From contig JAADBR010000069.1 in NCBI GenBank assembly GCA_009995705.1, forward strand, positions 1-20,479: a DNA stretch of 20,479 nt, written 5' to 3'. The translations under genes and the position numbers were made by a program. The notes under the pieces are model-generated. The model searched no databases. It was not told the DNA's origin and saw nothing but the letters and a program-made list of their open reading frames with translations. Within the stretch, counting starts at the first letter, position 1. Each line of letters starts with the position of its first letter. Of the stretch, positions 7,752-14,503 are shown in pieces. This DNA comes from Microcystis aeruginosa W13-11. Lineage in GTDB: Bacteria; Cyanobacteriota; Cyanobacteriia; Cyanobacteriales; Microcystaceae.

Positions 7752-7953
7752 ACTCTATAGTCATCGACTCGAAGCTGGAAAAGACCAGTCAAATTAGCAC
7801 TGAAAGCTTGAGGACTAAAATTGGCAAAGCTGAAATCCCCCTTTCTCCCTTTTCAGTCCGTCTTAGAGAGTCAAGAAATTGCTGCCTAATGGCAAGTTTC
7901 ACTTCTTTGTCTTGGTCAGACTCGAGTAGGATAGATTCGATAGTTTCGGCAAC
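7752..7953 (-). pseudogene. Relic of a type II toxin-antitoxin module (RelE/ParE-like toxin end)
   Basis: Two minus-strand frames read as protein although neither is a complete gene. The first (7953 to about 7830) has no start and reads VAETIESILLESDQDKEV, then RQQFLDSLRRTEKGERG. It resembles an antitoxin or the front of a small regulatory protein. The second (about 7834 to 7752) reads FSPQAFSANLTGLFQLRV, then DDYRVI, the hallmark end of RelE/ParE toxins (L-R-V-x-D-Y-R-V-I). The two are out of frame with each other, and the toxin end runs into the MITE-like element. The first frame overlaps the stop of the permease gene. The relic status is seen in the sequence; the family call is inferred from the short motif. 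Confidence 0.5.
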
Positions 7954-9167
7954 TATAATCTTCTCAAAGCAACGATTGGGTCTAATTTAGCAGCACGATG
8001 AGCGGGAACAACACCGAAAATCAGACCGATGGCACTGGAAACTCCTAAAGCGAGAATTATCGCAGGGATTGAGACACTGGTGGTTAAAGCGGCAAAAATT
8101 CCCGCTAGATACATTCCTTGAATGCCGACAAAAATGCCGATAGTTCCGCCAGTGGTGGCTAAGATCACCGATTCAATCAGAAATTGACCTTTTATATCCC
8201 CTTCTTTCGCTCCTAAAGCCTTTCTTAACCCGATTTCTTGGGTTCTCTCCGTGACTGACACGAGCATAATATTCATGACACCGATTCCCCCGACAAAAAG
8301 GGAAATACTAGCGATCGAGGCTAACATTCTAGTTAAACTGTCGTTAGTTTCTTTGGCCATTTCTAAGACTGCGGTTTGGGGGAAAATCTGCACATAATTC
8401 TCGTCGCTGACCTGATGACGCATTTGCAGCAGGTTGCTAATCTGAAACTGGGCGGCTTTAATTTGGCCGGAGTTTTTGGCCAAGACAGAAATATGAGTTA
8501 GGGGAATGCCAAAGATAGATCTGCGGCCTTGAACCTGATTAGACATGGTAGTTAGGGGAATTAAGGCTCGATCATCCTGATTAGCCTCAAATAAGGAGCC
8601 TTTCGCCTGTAAAATTCCAATGACTTGAAAACTAAGATTGCCGATGCGAAGATTTTCGCCCACGGGATTGCGATTACCAAAGAGATTTTTGGCTAATTCC
8701 GATCCCAAGACAATCACCCGATTATCCCGTTTCAGGTCAGATTCCATAATAAATCTACCTTTAGATAGTTGACGGTTACGCACGTTTAGGTACTCGGCTC
8801 CCACCCCGATTAGGTGGCTATTACTGGTTCTATTACCGAGGGATAAGATTGTTTTCCCGCTCAATTCGGGAGAAATGGCGGCAACGGCGGGAACTTGAGA
8901 TGCGATCGCTTGGGCATCTTCGTAGGTGAGGGGCCGGGGATTAGGAATTGTCCGCCGGACATTACGTGAGGAAGTCGAAACAAATAAAACATTCGGACCG
9001 AGGGCTTCAAACTGCTCTAGGGCTACTTTTTGCGCTCCTTCACCCACTCCCACTAGGGCAATAACGGAGGCGTTACCGATAGCAATTCCCAGCATAGTCA
9101 GACCACTACGCAGTTTATTGGCCATCAAAGCGGAAAAAGCCATTTTCAGGTTTTCGAGCATTTCCAT
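7953..9167 (-). CDS. ABC transporter permease, MacB/FtsX type
   Basis: Membrane subunit of a MacB-like (type VII) ABC system, which uses ATP hydrolysis in the cytoplasm to drive mechanical work or export at the envelope. The 404 residues show the expected plan. There is a first membrane segment near residues 22-43 (MLGIAIGNASVIALVGVG). A large periplasmic MacB core domain follows (about 44-270), then three C-terminal membrane segments in the FtsX domain (about 285-398) with SLFVGGIGVMNIMLVSVTER and the loop TQEIGLRKALGA. It ends PIVALRRL, a common MacB end. The ATPase and membrane-fusion partners are not next to it in the window. Substrate unknown. There is no evident ribosome site before the ATG at 9167, and the ATG at 9161 is an alternative. 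Confidence 0.88.
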   Translation of the reverse strand: MEMLENLKMAFSALMANKLRSGLTMLGIAIGNASVIALVGVGEGAQKVALEQFEALGPNVLFVSTSSRNVRRTIPNPRPLTYEDAQAIASQVPAVAAISPELSGKTILSLGNRTSNSHLIGVGAEYLNVRNRQLSKGRFIMESDLKRDNRVIVLGSELAKNLFGNRNPVGENLRIGNLSFQVIGILQAKGSLFEANQDDRALIPLTTMSNQVQGRRSIFGIPLTHISVLAKNSGQIKAAQFQISNLLQMRHQVSDENYVQIFPQTAVLEMAKETNDSLTRMLASIASISLFVGGIGVMNIMLVSVTERTQEIGLRKALGAKEGDIKGQFLIESVILATTGGTIGIFVGIQGMYLAGIFAALTTSVSIPAIILALGVSSAIGLIFGVVPAHRAAKLDPIVALRRL

Positions 9168-9177
9168 GGTTAGTTAT

Positions 9178-9280
9178 ATTCAGTGATTAGTAAACAGTAA
9201 ACAGTGATCAGTAAACAGGGATAAAGATAACTAACTAACTTAAAACTTACATCTGATAACTGATAACTGATAACTGATTA
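9178..9280. repeat. Short tandem repeats between pgi and the permease gene
   Basis: Imperfect CAGTGATTAGTAAA/CAGTAAACAGTGATCAGTAAA units lie at 9181-9220. Four CTGATAA-type heptads follow (9253-9280, the last one CTGATTA). The last heptad contains the pgi stop codon, so the repeat array has grown up to, and into, the end of that gene. The heptad is the same as the one near 3806. Confidence 0.75.
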
Positions 9281-10852
9281 GCGTGCAGAGATTTGGAGCG
9301 TTTCCGGTTTACTTAAATCGCCAGTAATAGTTAAACTGCGCCGATTAGCGTGGAGATGACGGACAATTTTATAGATAGCTTCAACTTGGTCACTAGCGCC
9401 GATTTTGGCCGCTAGGGTGTCTAGGTAGAGAGAAGTCCCCGTTTCCCGAACAACTTGCACGATTTTTCTTTGTAAATCCAGAATAGAAGCGGCGGCTTTT
9501 TTCCCTGCTTCTACCCCGGGTTGATGGTAGGCGTTAATATTAACTAAACTAGCATAGAAACTAACGGCCCTTTCGTAGAGGGCGATTAAAGCCCCCACCT
9601 GACGGGGAGTAACCTCTGGGATCGTGATAGTGATAGAGTGACGACTATTTTCGTATAAAGCTTGTCGAGTACCTTGCAGTAATCCTGAGAGGAAATCGCC
9701 AGCAGTGGAGCCGGTTTCCACTTCCATGGAATCTCCTTGTCGGTCTTTTAATACTTCAATAAAAGTGGCGAAGAAATTGGGTACACCTTCGCGTAATTGT
9801 TGAACGTAGGCGTGTTGGTCCGTGGAACCTTTGTTACCATAGACTGCGATCCCTTGGTACACCGTCTTACCATCGAGGTCTTTTTCTTTGCCCAGGGACT
9901 CCATGACCAATTGTTGCAGATAGCGGCTAAAGAGATAGAGACTGTCTTTGTAGGGCAGAATCACCATATCTTTCTCTCCCTTGCCCTTGCCCTCATGATA
10001 CCAAGCTAGAGCCAGTAGGGCACTAGGATTTTTTTTCAGGTTATGGACGCGGGTGGCGATGTCCATTTCTTTGGCCCCGGCTAACATTTCATTAATGTCG
10101 ATACTCTGTAAAGCGGCCGGGAGAAGACCGACGGCGGATAGTTCTGATGTACGACCACCGACCCAATCCTGCATGGGGAAACGAGTTAGCCAATCTTGGG
10201 CGTATTTGTCCAGTCGGCTACCAGGCATGGTGACGGCGACTGCGTGTTGGGGAAAGTCTAAATCTAGTTTTTCGTAAGCGTTGCGGACTTCTAACATTCC
10301 GTTTCTCGCTTCGGGAGTGTCGCCGGATTTACTGGTGACGATAACGAGGGTGGTAGCTAGGGGTAAATGGGCTAAGGTGCGATCGATGCCTTTGGGGTCG
10401 GTATTATCAATAAAAGCAATCTCTAAGGGGGGATTAAGGGGGGAGAGAGCCGAACCGACGAATTGGGGACCCAAAGCAGACCCCCCGATGCCTACACAGA
10501 GAATATGGGTGAATTTTGACCGATTGGGCGGCTTAATTGCTCCGGAGTGAATTTTCTTGACAAATTCTTTGATCTGTGCCAAGGGTTCGGTGATTTCGTC
10601 CCGCAGTTCCTGGTTAGGAGCGAGTTCAGGAGCGCGCAGCCAGTAGTGGCCGACCATACGCTGTTCGTCGGGATTGGCGATCGCACCCCGTTCTAAGGCT
10701 GCCATATCTTGGAAAGCACGCTCAAATTTTGCTTCTAGACCTTTGAGAAAAGCCTCATCGAAGGGAATCCGACTGACATCGAGATAAAGTTCTAGGTTAG
10801 GGTGATAGTATAACCAATCTTGGTAACGTTGCCAGAGTTGCAGATTATCCAT
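9278..10852 (-). CDS. pgi: Glucose-6-phosphate isomerase
   Basis: Interconverts glucose-6-phosphate and fructose-6-phosphate in the cytoplasm, linking glycogen breakdown, the oxidative pentose phosphate route and glycolysis. The 524-residue product is of the size usual for cyanobacterial PGI. Sugar-phosphate isomerase signatures are clear: [54 protein letters not shown] and [10 protein letters not shown] (catalytic Glu region), and [16 protein letters not shown] (catalytic His region). The start ATG follows an AT-rich leader without a Shine-Dalgarno sequence. The gene is monocistronic as far as can be seen, and its stop codon lies inside a heptad repeat. Confidence 0.97.
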   Translation of the reverse strand: MDNLQLWQRYQDWLYYHPNLELYLDVSRIPFDEAFLKGLEAKFERAFQDMAALERGAIANPDEQRMVGHYWLRAPELAPNQELRDEITEPLAQIKEFVKKIHSGAIKPPNRSKFTHILCVGIGGSALGPQFVGSALSPLNPPLEIAFIDNTDPKGIDRTLAHLPLATTLVIVTSKSGDTPEARNGMLEVRNAYEKLDLDFPQHAVAVTMPGSRLDKYAQDWLTRFPMQDWVGGRTSELSAVGLLPAALQSIDINEMLAGAKEMDIATRVHNLKKNPSALLALAWYHEGKGKGEKDMVILPYKDSLYLFSRYLQQLVMESLGKEKDLDGKTVYQGIAVYGNKGSTDQHAYVQQLREGVPNFFATFIEVLKDRQGDSMEVETGSTAGDFLSGLLQGTRQALYENSRHSITITIPEVTPRQVGALIALYERAVSFYASLVNINAYHQPGVEAGKKAAASILDLQRKIVQVVRETGTSLYLDTLAAKIGASDQVEAIYKIVRHLHANRRSLTITGDLSKPETLQISAR

Positions 10853-10961
10853 AAAAAAAAGCGAAATTTTTGTTTAATTACTCGTTTAGGAGAGATAAGA
10901 TTTTATCCTCTCCAATCATCATACAGGTAGTTTTAGGCTAGAAGTTGACGGTTAAGCATAT

Positions 10962-11012
10962 ATTAGGGGGTGGCAAAATGTTAACAGTGACGGAACAATC
11001 CCCTAATTGTTC
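10962..11012 (+). promoter_or_regulatory. Alternative hairpins in the dusB leader
   Basis: ATTAGGGG (10962-10969) can pair with CCCCTAAT (11000-11007). The overlapping pair GAACAAT (10993-10999) and ATTGTTC (11006-11012) forms a hairpin whose loop is CCCCTA. The two structures share bases and exclude each other. The first would also cover the G-rich ribosome-site-like stretch of the small ORF at 10978. This resembles the layout of an attenuator or translation-coupled switch, but there is no experimental support and the transcription start is unknown. Confidence 0.3.
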
Positions 11013-11043
11013 GGTTTGCTGGTGTTGGCTGTTGATTTTCTAA
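10978..11043 (+). CDS. Possible leader peptide ORF upstream of dusB
   Basis: ATG at 10978 opens 21 codons (MLTVTEQSPNCSVCWCWLLI plus F) and stops at 11041-11043, eight bases before the dusB ATG. It is preceded by AGGGGGTGG at a spacing of about 4-7 bases, a weak ribosome site. The second half is rich in Cys and Trp codons (C-S-V-C-W-C-W). The position suggests translational coupling or attenuation of dusB, but an ORF this short can arise by chance. The spacing, the hairpins and the unusual Cys/Trp run are the only reasons to list it. Confidence 0.25.
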   Translation: MLTVTEQSPNCSVCWCWLLIF

Positions 11044-11051
11044 CTGGTTCT

Positions 11052-12053
11052 ATGGCTATCTACTCATCCCCTCTCAAAATCGGTAACTTAGCAGTGCATA
11101 GCCGCGTCTTGCAATCCCCTTTATCCGGTGTCACCGATTTAGTTTTTCGGCGCTTGGTGAGACGCTTTGCTCCTGATTCGATGCTCTATACGGAGATGGT
11201 TAATGCGACAGAAATCTCCCAGCTGCAAGAGTTACCGCAATTAATGGTTATCGGGGACAAAGAACAACCAATTAGTATGCAGTTATTTGATTGCCGCCCC
11301 GATTTTATGGCTGTGGCGGCGGAAAAAGCGGTTAAAGAAGGAGCAATGACCATCGATATTAATATGGGTTGTCCTGTTAATAAAATTACTAAAAAAGGCG
11401 GCGGTTCTTCCCTTTTACGACAGCCAGAAATTGCCGAGCAAATTGTTAGGGAAGTGGTGAGAGCGGTATCGGTGCCAGTAACGGTGAAAACTCGCTTGGG
11501 ATGGAACGCCCAAGAGATTAATATTATCGATTTTGCCCGTCGTTTGGAAGATGCGGGAGCGCAAATGTTGACCCTGCACGCACGCACTAGGGAACAGGGT
11601 TATCATGGGCCGGCCGATTGGCAATGGATTAAACGGGTGAAGGAGGTTTTATCGATTCCTGTCATTGCTAATGGTGATATTGTTTCTGTGGAAACGGCGA
11701 TTAATTGTTTGGAATTTACCCAGGCCGATGGGGTGATGTGTTCGCGGGGAACCCTCGGTTATCCCTATTTGGTGGGGGAAATTGATTATTACCTCAAAAC
11801 CGGCAAAAAGTTGCCGAAACCCACCTCTATTGACCTGTTAAGCCTAGCTAAAGAGCATTTACAGGGGCTATGGCTATACAAGGGACAACGCGGTATCTGG
11901 CAAGCGCGGAAACATCTGGCTTGGTATTGTCAGGATTTTACCGGTGCGGCGGTTTGGCGCGATCGGTTTTCGCGGATCGAATCCCTGGAGGAGGGCTATG
12001 ATTTAATTGATGGAGCTATTGCCCAATTAAACCTTGAAAAGGAGAATATTTAG
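11052..12053 (+). CDS. dusB: tRNA-dihydrouridine synthase
   Basis: FMN-dependent, NADPH-using enzyme that reduces uridine in tRNA D-loops, of the DusB/NifR3 type. The 333-residue product has the TIM-barrel catalytic domain (about 8-240) and the C-terminal helical tRNA-binding domain. Key motifs are LQSPLSGVTDLVFRRL (FMN site), INMGCPVNKITKKGGGSSLL with the catalytic Cys near residue 107, VKTRLGW, LHARTREQGYHGPADW and NGDI. I take ATG 11052 because the conserved DusB opening IYSSPLKIGNL follows at once. An extension to TTG 11007 would add a hydrophobic non-family stretch. The last 61 bases of this gene are duplicated at 13855-13915. Confidence 0.95.
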   Translation: MAIYSSPLKIGNLAVHSRVLQSPLSGVTDLVFRRLVRRFAPDSMLYTEMVNATEISQLQELPQLMVIGDKEQPISMQLFDCRPDFMAVAAEKAVKEGAMTIDINMGCPVNKITKKGGGSSLLRQPEIAEQIVREVVRAVSVPVTVKTRLGWNAQEINIIDFARRLEDAGAQMLTLHARTREQGYHGPADWQWIKRVKEVLSIPVIANGDIVSVETAINCLEFTQADGVMCSRGTLGYPYLVGEIDYYLKTGKKLPKPTSIDLLSLAKEHLQGLWLYKGQRGIWQARKHLAWYCQDFTGAAVWRDRFSRIESLEEGYDLIDGAIAQLNLEKENI

Positions 12054-12086
12054 GGGTTGCTGAATAAATCTAAAAATTTTGTTGGG

Positions 12087-12115
12087 TTTGATTATATCGG
12101 AATATATTCAGTTAA
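12087..12115. repeat. 29-bp direct repeat, left copy
   Basis: Exact match over 29 bases to 13790-13818, beginning TTTGATTATATCGGAATATA. The similarity continues a little further as GAAGGGG. The two copies are in the same orientation, 1.7 kb apart, and bracket the lipoprotein and toxin-antitoxin genes. A shorter related block (TTGCTGAATAAATC, 12057-12070) precedes it and could be the other end of an old insertion element. Confidence 0.8.
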
Positions 12116-12159
12116 GGGAAGGGGGCGGGTTGACGCAAGGAAACTCAGTCTAGAGCGAT

Positions 12160-12269
12160 GGGCGATTACACTTAACAGTAATGGTAATCGCCCTAAAAGA
12201 TCGGATGCGAAGGCTGTACTCAACATCTTGAGTACATGGTGTCTGAAGTCGACCTCAGTGCGTACTGAG
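12160..12269. repeat. Three consecutive perfect hairpins after dusB
   Basis: GGGCGATTAC (12160-12169) pairs with GTAATCGCCC (12184-12193). TGTACTCAA (12215-12223) pairs with TTGAGTACA (12228-12236) across a 4-base loop. CTCAGT (12254-12259) pairs with ACTGAG (12264-12269) across a 4-base loop. The second spans the stop of the lipoprotein gene and the third lies in its last codons. None is followed by a T-run on either strand, so ordinary termination is not a good explanation, although the second may protect or end the minus-strand transcript. Confidence 0.6.
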
Positions 12270-12624
12270 ATATTACCTTAAGTGTTATGGTTCCATCTCT
12301 TGTATTGTCTTTTATCAGGATATATCCGTCGTCAATAGCCCATTCTCCATTGTAGTTTGTTACCGTGCGACCAGTTTGTCCTCCCCATATTTCTCTGTTT
12401 CCTGAGTAATTTCCCCCTGGTTCAAGAATGTGTGTGTCTTTGACTGAGGAGCCTACATTGGGATCGGCTGAACCTACAGAGCCTTGCCAACAGCCATGCA
12501 CATCAATCTCTCCTGTGCTTATGTTGCTGGGCCGATCGGATCCACTATCATTGCTAGCTGATTGAGAACAGCCTACTAAGCATAGTAAACTAATTACAAT
12601 TAATTGTGAAACTTTGAGTAACAT
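12220..12624 (-). CDS. Small predicted lipoprotein, function unknown
   Basis: 134 residues with a clear lipoprotein signal: K4, a hydrophobic run, then the lipobox LVGC with Cys19 as the predicted lipidated residue, followed by a Ser/Asn-rich tether. The mature part contains HGCWQGSVGSADPNVGS, then a Gly/Thr/Tyr-rich region with NYNGEWAIDDGYILIKDN, typical of a small beta-rich domain (the WAIDDGYILIK pattern recalls lipocalin-like or extracellular sensor folds, which is only an impression). The best ribosome site, GGAGG, lies 17 bases before the ATG, rather far. It sits in the island of toxin-antitoxin genes and repeats, with its 3' end in hairpins, so the last residues may not be original. 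No family recognised. Confidence 0.65.
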   Translation of the reverse strand: MLLKVSQLIVISLLCLVGCSQSASNDSGSDRPSNISTGEIDVHGCWQGSVGSADPNVGSSVKDTHILEPGGNYSGNREIWGGQTGRTVTNYNGEWAIDDGYILIKDNTRDGTITLKVISQYALRSTSDTMYSRC

Positions 12625-12744
12625 AATTATCGTTGGATTACCTCCAAAATTCTTTCTAACGTTTGAACTGACCCGCTATCATCAACCTTGAATGATATTA
12701 TTAGTCTAACTCTCGGTCGGGTGCAGTGATTAGTTAGATCGCTC

Positions 12745-13020
12745 CTAATTCTTACCCAGAATCTTGTCATACTCGGAGTGCGACCCAACCCAGAACCAAA
12801 CTATCTTTTCTTCGTCTGACTTTTTAATCCCTAATGCTCGCCATCCAATGCCGACTCTGACTGACCAGATTTTTTCTCTTGGTTTCACCTCTTTGAACTC
12901 TAGGCTGGGGTGAAATGGATTTTCTTTCCAAATCTCGTAATTTTTCTTGGCTGTTTCTTGTACCCTTTGCGGCAAACTTAGAAAAAGTTGACGAAACCTC
13001 TTGGTTCTGGCTGACTTCAT
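12745..13020 (-). CDS. Type II toxin, ParE/RelE superfamily
   Basis: 91-residue toxin-like protein of the RelE/ParE fold. Members either cleave mRNA on the ribosome or poison gyrase; which applies cannot be told from this sequence. It opens with a basic helix (KSARTKRFRQLFLSLPQRVQ). The core strands follow (EFKEVKPREKIWSVRVGIGWRALGI) and it ends IVWFWVGSHSEYDKIL, where the R-V-x-x-x-W-R-A and G-S-H motifs are common in cyanobacterial members. A GGGGAAGA precedes the ATG. The start overlaps the stop of the antitoxin gene by four bases (ATGA), the usual translational coupling in such modules. It is intact and probably functional, inferred from the complete frame. Confidence 0.85.
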   Translation of the reverse strand: MKSARTKRFRQLFLSLPQRVQETAKKNYEIWKENPFHPSLEFKEVKPREKIWSVRVGIGWRALGIKKSDEEKIVWFWVGSHSEYDKILGKN

Positions 13021-13244
13021 TCTTCCCCAAAGCCTTTATCTTCTGTTCTCCCCTCTTGTTCTTCTATAAGGGCTTCCTGTGCCATTGTTATTAAAGCTCC
13101 CAATTCCAGATCCTCGTTGGAAAGGCTTTGCTGCCATTTTAATTCACTTTCGATGTCTTCCAGCAATTGTTGAGCAAGTTCATCTTGAAGAAACTCTGGC
13201 AGTTTCTGGATTTCTGTGAATGCTTTTTGCAACAGAGTAGTCAT
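13017..13244 (-). CDS. Antitoxin of the ParE/RelE-like toxin
   Basis: 75-residue acidic protein directly upstream of the toxin and overlapping it by four bases. Residues 1-35 form an amphipathic helix (LLQKAFTEIQKLPEFLQDEL) of the kind found in small cyanobacterial antitoxins. The C-terminal part is strongly acidic (EEQEGRTEDKGFGEE) and would wrap the basic toxin. No obvious DNA-binding domain is seen, so autoregulation is uncertain. The assignment rests mainly on gene order, overlap and composition. Confidence 0.78.
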   Translation of the reverse strand: MTTLLQKAFTEIQKLPEFLQDELAQQLLEDIESELKWQQSLSNEDLELGALITMAQEALIEEQEGRTEDKGFGEE

Positions 13245-13297
13245 GTTTTGTTCATGTTTTACGGGTATTGAACTATTCTACTACCTCCTGAGTCGAG

Positions 13298-13501
13298 TCA
13301 TCCCACCATAACCTCACGGATTACTGCTCCGGGTAGAAGGTCGATAGCATCAGGTTGTAAATAAAGCTCGATCGCCTCCTGTATATTGTTGAGAGCTTCC
13401 TCTTGTGTAATACCGGCAGATGTGCATCCGGGCAGTTCCGGACACCAAATTGCCCATTCGTTTGTATCGGGATCGGGTTCAAGTATCACTCGCCATTTCA
13501 T
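13298..13501 (-). CDS. HicB-like antitoxin, apparently without HicA
   Basis: 67-residue protein of the short HicB type, an RNase-H-like fold that normally neutralises the HicA mRNA interferase. The pattern is typical: an N-terminal strand (KWRVILEPDPDTNEWAIWCP), ELPGCTSAGITQEEALNNI as the HicB signature, and a helix EAIELYL. AAGGA lies 10 bases before the ATG. It lacks the C-terminal DNA-binding extension of long HicBs. No HicA-like frame (about 60-80 residues with a catalytic His) is visible on either side, so it seems to be an orphan. It may act as a stray antitoxin against a HicA elsewhere, or be a remnant. Confidence 0.82.
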   Translation of the reverse strand: MKWRVILEPDPDTNEWAIWCPELPGCTSAGITQEEALNNIQEAIELYLQPDAIDLLPGAVIREVMVG

Positions 13502-13594
13502 AGGGACTAAATCCTTAGAGAACTACCCAAGATGATAACAGATGGACTCCACAAGCATAATCAATGCTCAAGCCCGGGATGACTCGATAGTGGT

Positions 13595-13760
13595 TCACGT
13601 TGAAAGTGCCAAGGGTTCATTATGCCCAAAAGCAATATCAGGTGGGGAGCCAATAACCCCAACGCTTTCCCAATAAGCAACTAGCTCTAGCCCTGTTTTA
13701 GGAGGATTTTGTAGATAACTCATTCTCTAGCTCTGAAGGCAAATCTAGGCTGATGTTCAC
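13595..13760 (-). pseudogene. Frameshifted antitoxin relic
   Basis: A GTG at 13760 with a good ribosome site (TTGAGGAA, 6 bases upstream) opens VNISLDLPSELENELSTKSS and then meets a stop. In another frame the reading continues PPKTGLELVAYWESVGVIGS, then PPDIAFGH, until a stop at 13595. Together they resemble the start and end of the common cyanobacterial small antitoxin type (N-terminal IDLP-ELE helix; C-terminal G-x-ELVAYW-x-x-x-GVIGSRPDI) with the middle deleted. The family resemblance is from memory of such proteins, not a search. Confidence 0.55.
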
Positions 13761-13789
13761 GGTATTTCCTCAACGTTCAATGACCTGTC

Positions 13790-13818
13790 TTTGATTATAT
13801 CGGAATATATTCAGTTAA
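13790..13818. repeat. 29-bp direct repeat, right copy
   Basis: Exact copy of 12087-12115 in the same orientation. It is followed after 36 bases by the duplicated end of dusB. In the original locus the order is reversed (dusB end first, then the repeat), so a simple tandem duplication does not explain it. Confidence 0.8.
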
Positions 13819-13854
13819 ACGAAGGGGTTGAGTTTCCTTGCGTAAAACCAGCCT

Positions 13855-13915
13855 AGGGCTGTGATTTAATTGATAGAGCTATTGCCCAATTAAACCTTGA
13901 AAATGAGAATATTTA
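13855..13915 (+). pseudogene. Duplicated 3' end of dusB (61 bp)
   Basis: Matches 11992-12052 at 58 of 61 positions without gaps and in the same orientation. The three differences include the base change in the GAAAAGGAG/GAAAATGAG stretch, and the dusB stop is lost just after. It is a non-coding scar of rearrangement between dusB and desB. Confidence 0.9.
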
Positions 13916-13964
13916 CAGATAACGGTGCTACAAGCTGTAGGACTCGACGAACCTGTGCTGGTTC

Positions 13965-14251
13965 TAGGCGTTGTCAGATAAAGAGATGAGAAGGCAAATG
14001 GCTCTTCTAGGTTCTGTGTGATAAGTTTAACTTACATAGGATTGATCGATCTTTGTGTCCTTTGTGTCTTTGTGGTTCGTTCCACCCCCTCGCTAGGAGG
14101 AATGTATCTTAGAATACATTTTACCCACCAAACCTGGGAGAGCCGGCAAATTAGAAAATTCCCTTAAGCTTCTAATTCATGACCTTAAGTTTAAGGATGT
14201 TCCAGTTCCCTACACTTTTGCTTGATTCATCTTTACATCTGACAACGCCTA
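13965..14251. mobile_element. Possible decayed element with 15-bp inverted ends
   Basis: TAGGCGTTGTCAGAT (13965-13979) and ATCTGACAACGCCTA (14237-14251) are exact inverted copies. The next bases inward (AAGAGATGA versus TCATCTTTA) also match with small gaps. The 257-base interior carries no transposase. It contains a common-looking phrase (CTTTGTGTCCTTTGTGTCTT) and a small dyad AATGTAT/ATACATT at 14101-14120. It could be a MITE or an IS deletion derivative. No target duplication is evident. Confidence 0.45.
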
Positions 14252-14503
14252 TCCTCTTGCCAGTAGCTGTTGAAAAGCAAAATGATCAAATCCTAGAGAA
14301 CCGCTTGGATATTTGTTTGATTCTTGGCCAATTCTGCCAATGTCATTCCCTTTGTAAGTCGTTCAATTTCACTGCATCAGCTTAATTCCTTGCCAATGAA
14401 TCAAATAAAGACAAAGACTTTACCGCTAGTTTTGGCAACTATTCTCGGTGTGAGAGGAGGAGGCAGATTTTGCTGCCGTTTCCTCTTGATAGCTAAGACA
14501 GGA
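14252..14503. other. Region between the decayed element and desB
   Basis: No gene supported. Short plus-strand frames here have no family features. A minus-strand start at about 14343 reads MTLAELAKNQTNIQAVL before a stop, too short to judge. A GGCAG/CTGCC stem with a 6-base loop (14461-14476) lies just beyond the desB stop but lacks a T-run. Confidence 0.35.

Noticed and set aside
7808..7990. Plus-strand open frame of 60 codons
   Set aside because: It is the antisense of the toxin-antitoxin relic and the permease end, and the minus-strand reading is clearly more protein-like.
9183..9280. CRISPR array suggested by short direct repeats
   Set aside because: Units are heptads without unique spacers, so this is a tandem repeat.
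14221..14343. Possible VapC/PIN toxin remnant on the minus strand (MTLAELAKNQTNIQAVL)
   Set aside because: It is interrupted by stops after 17 codons and has no acidic PIN residues, so the resemblance is too weak to call.
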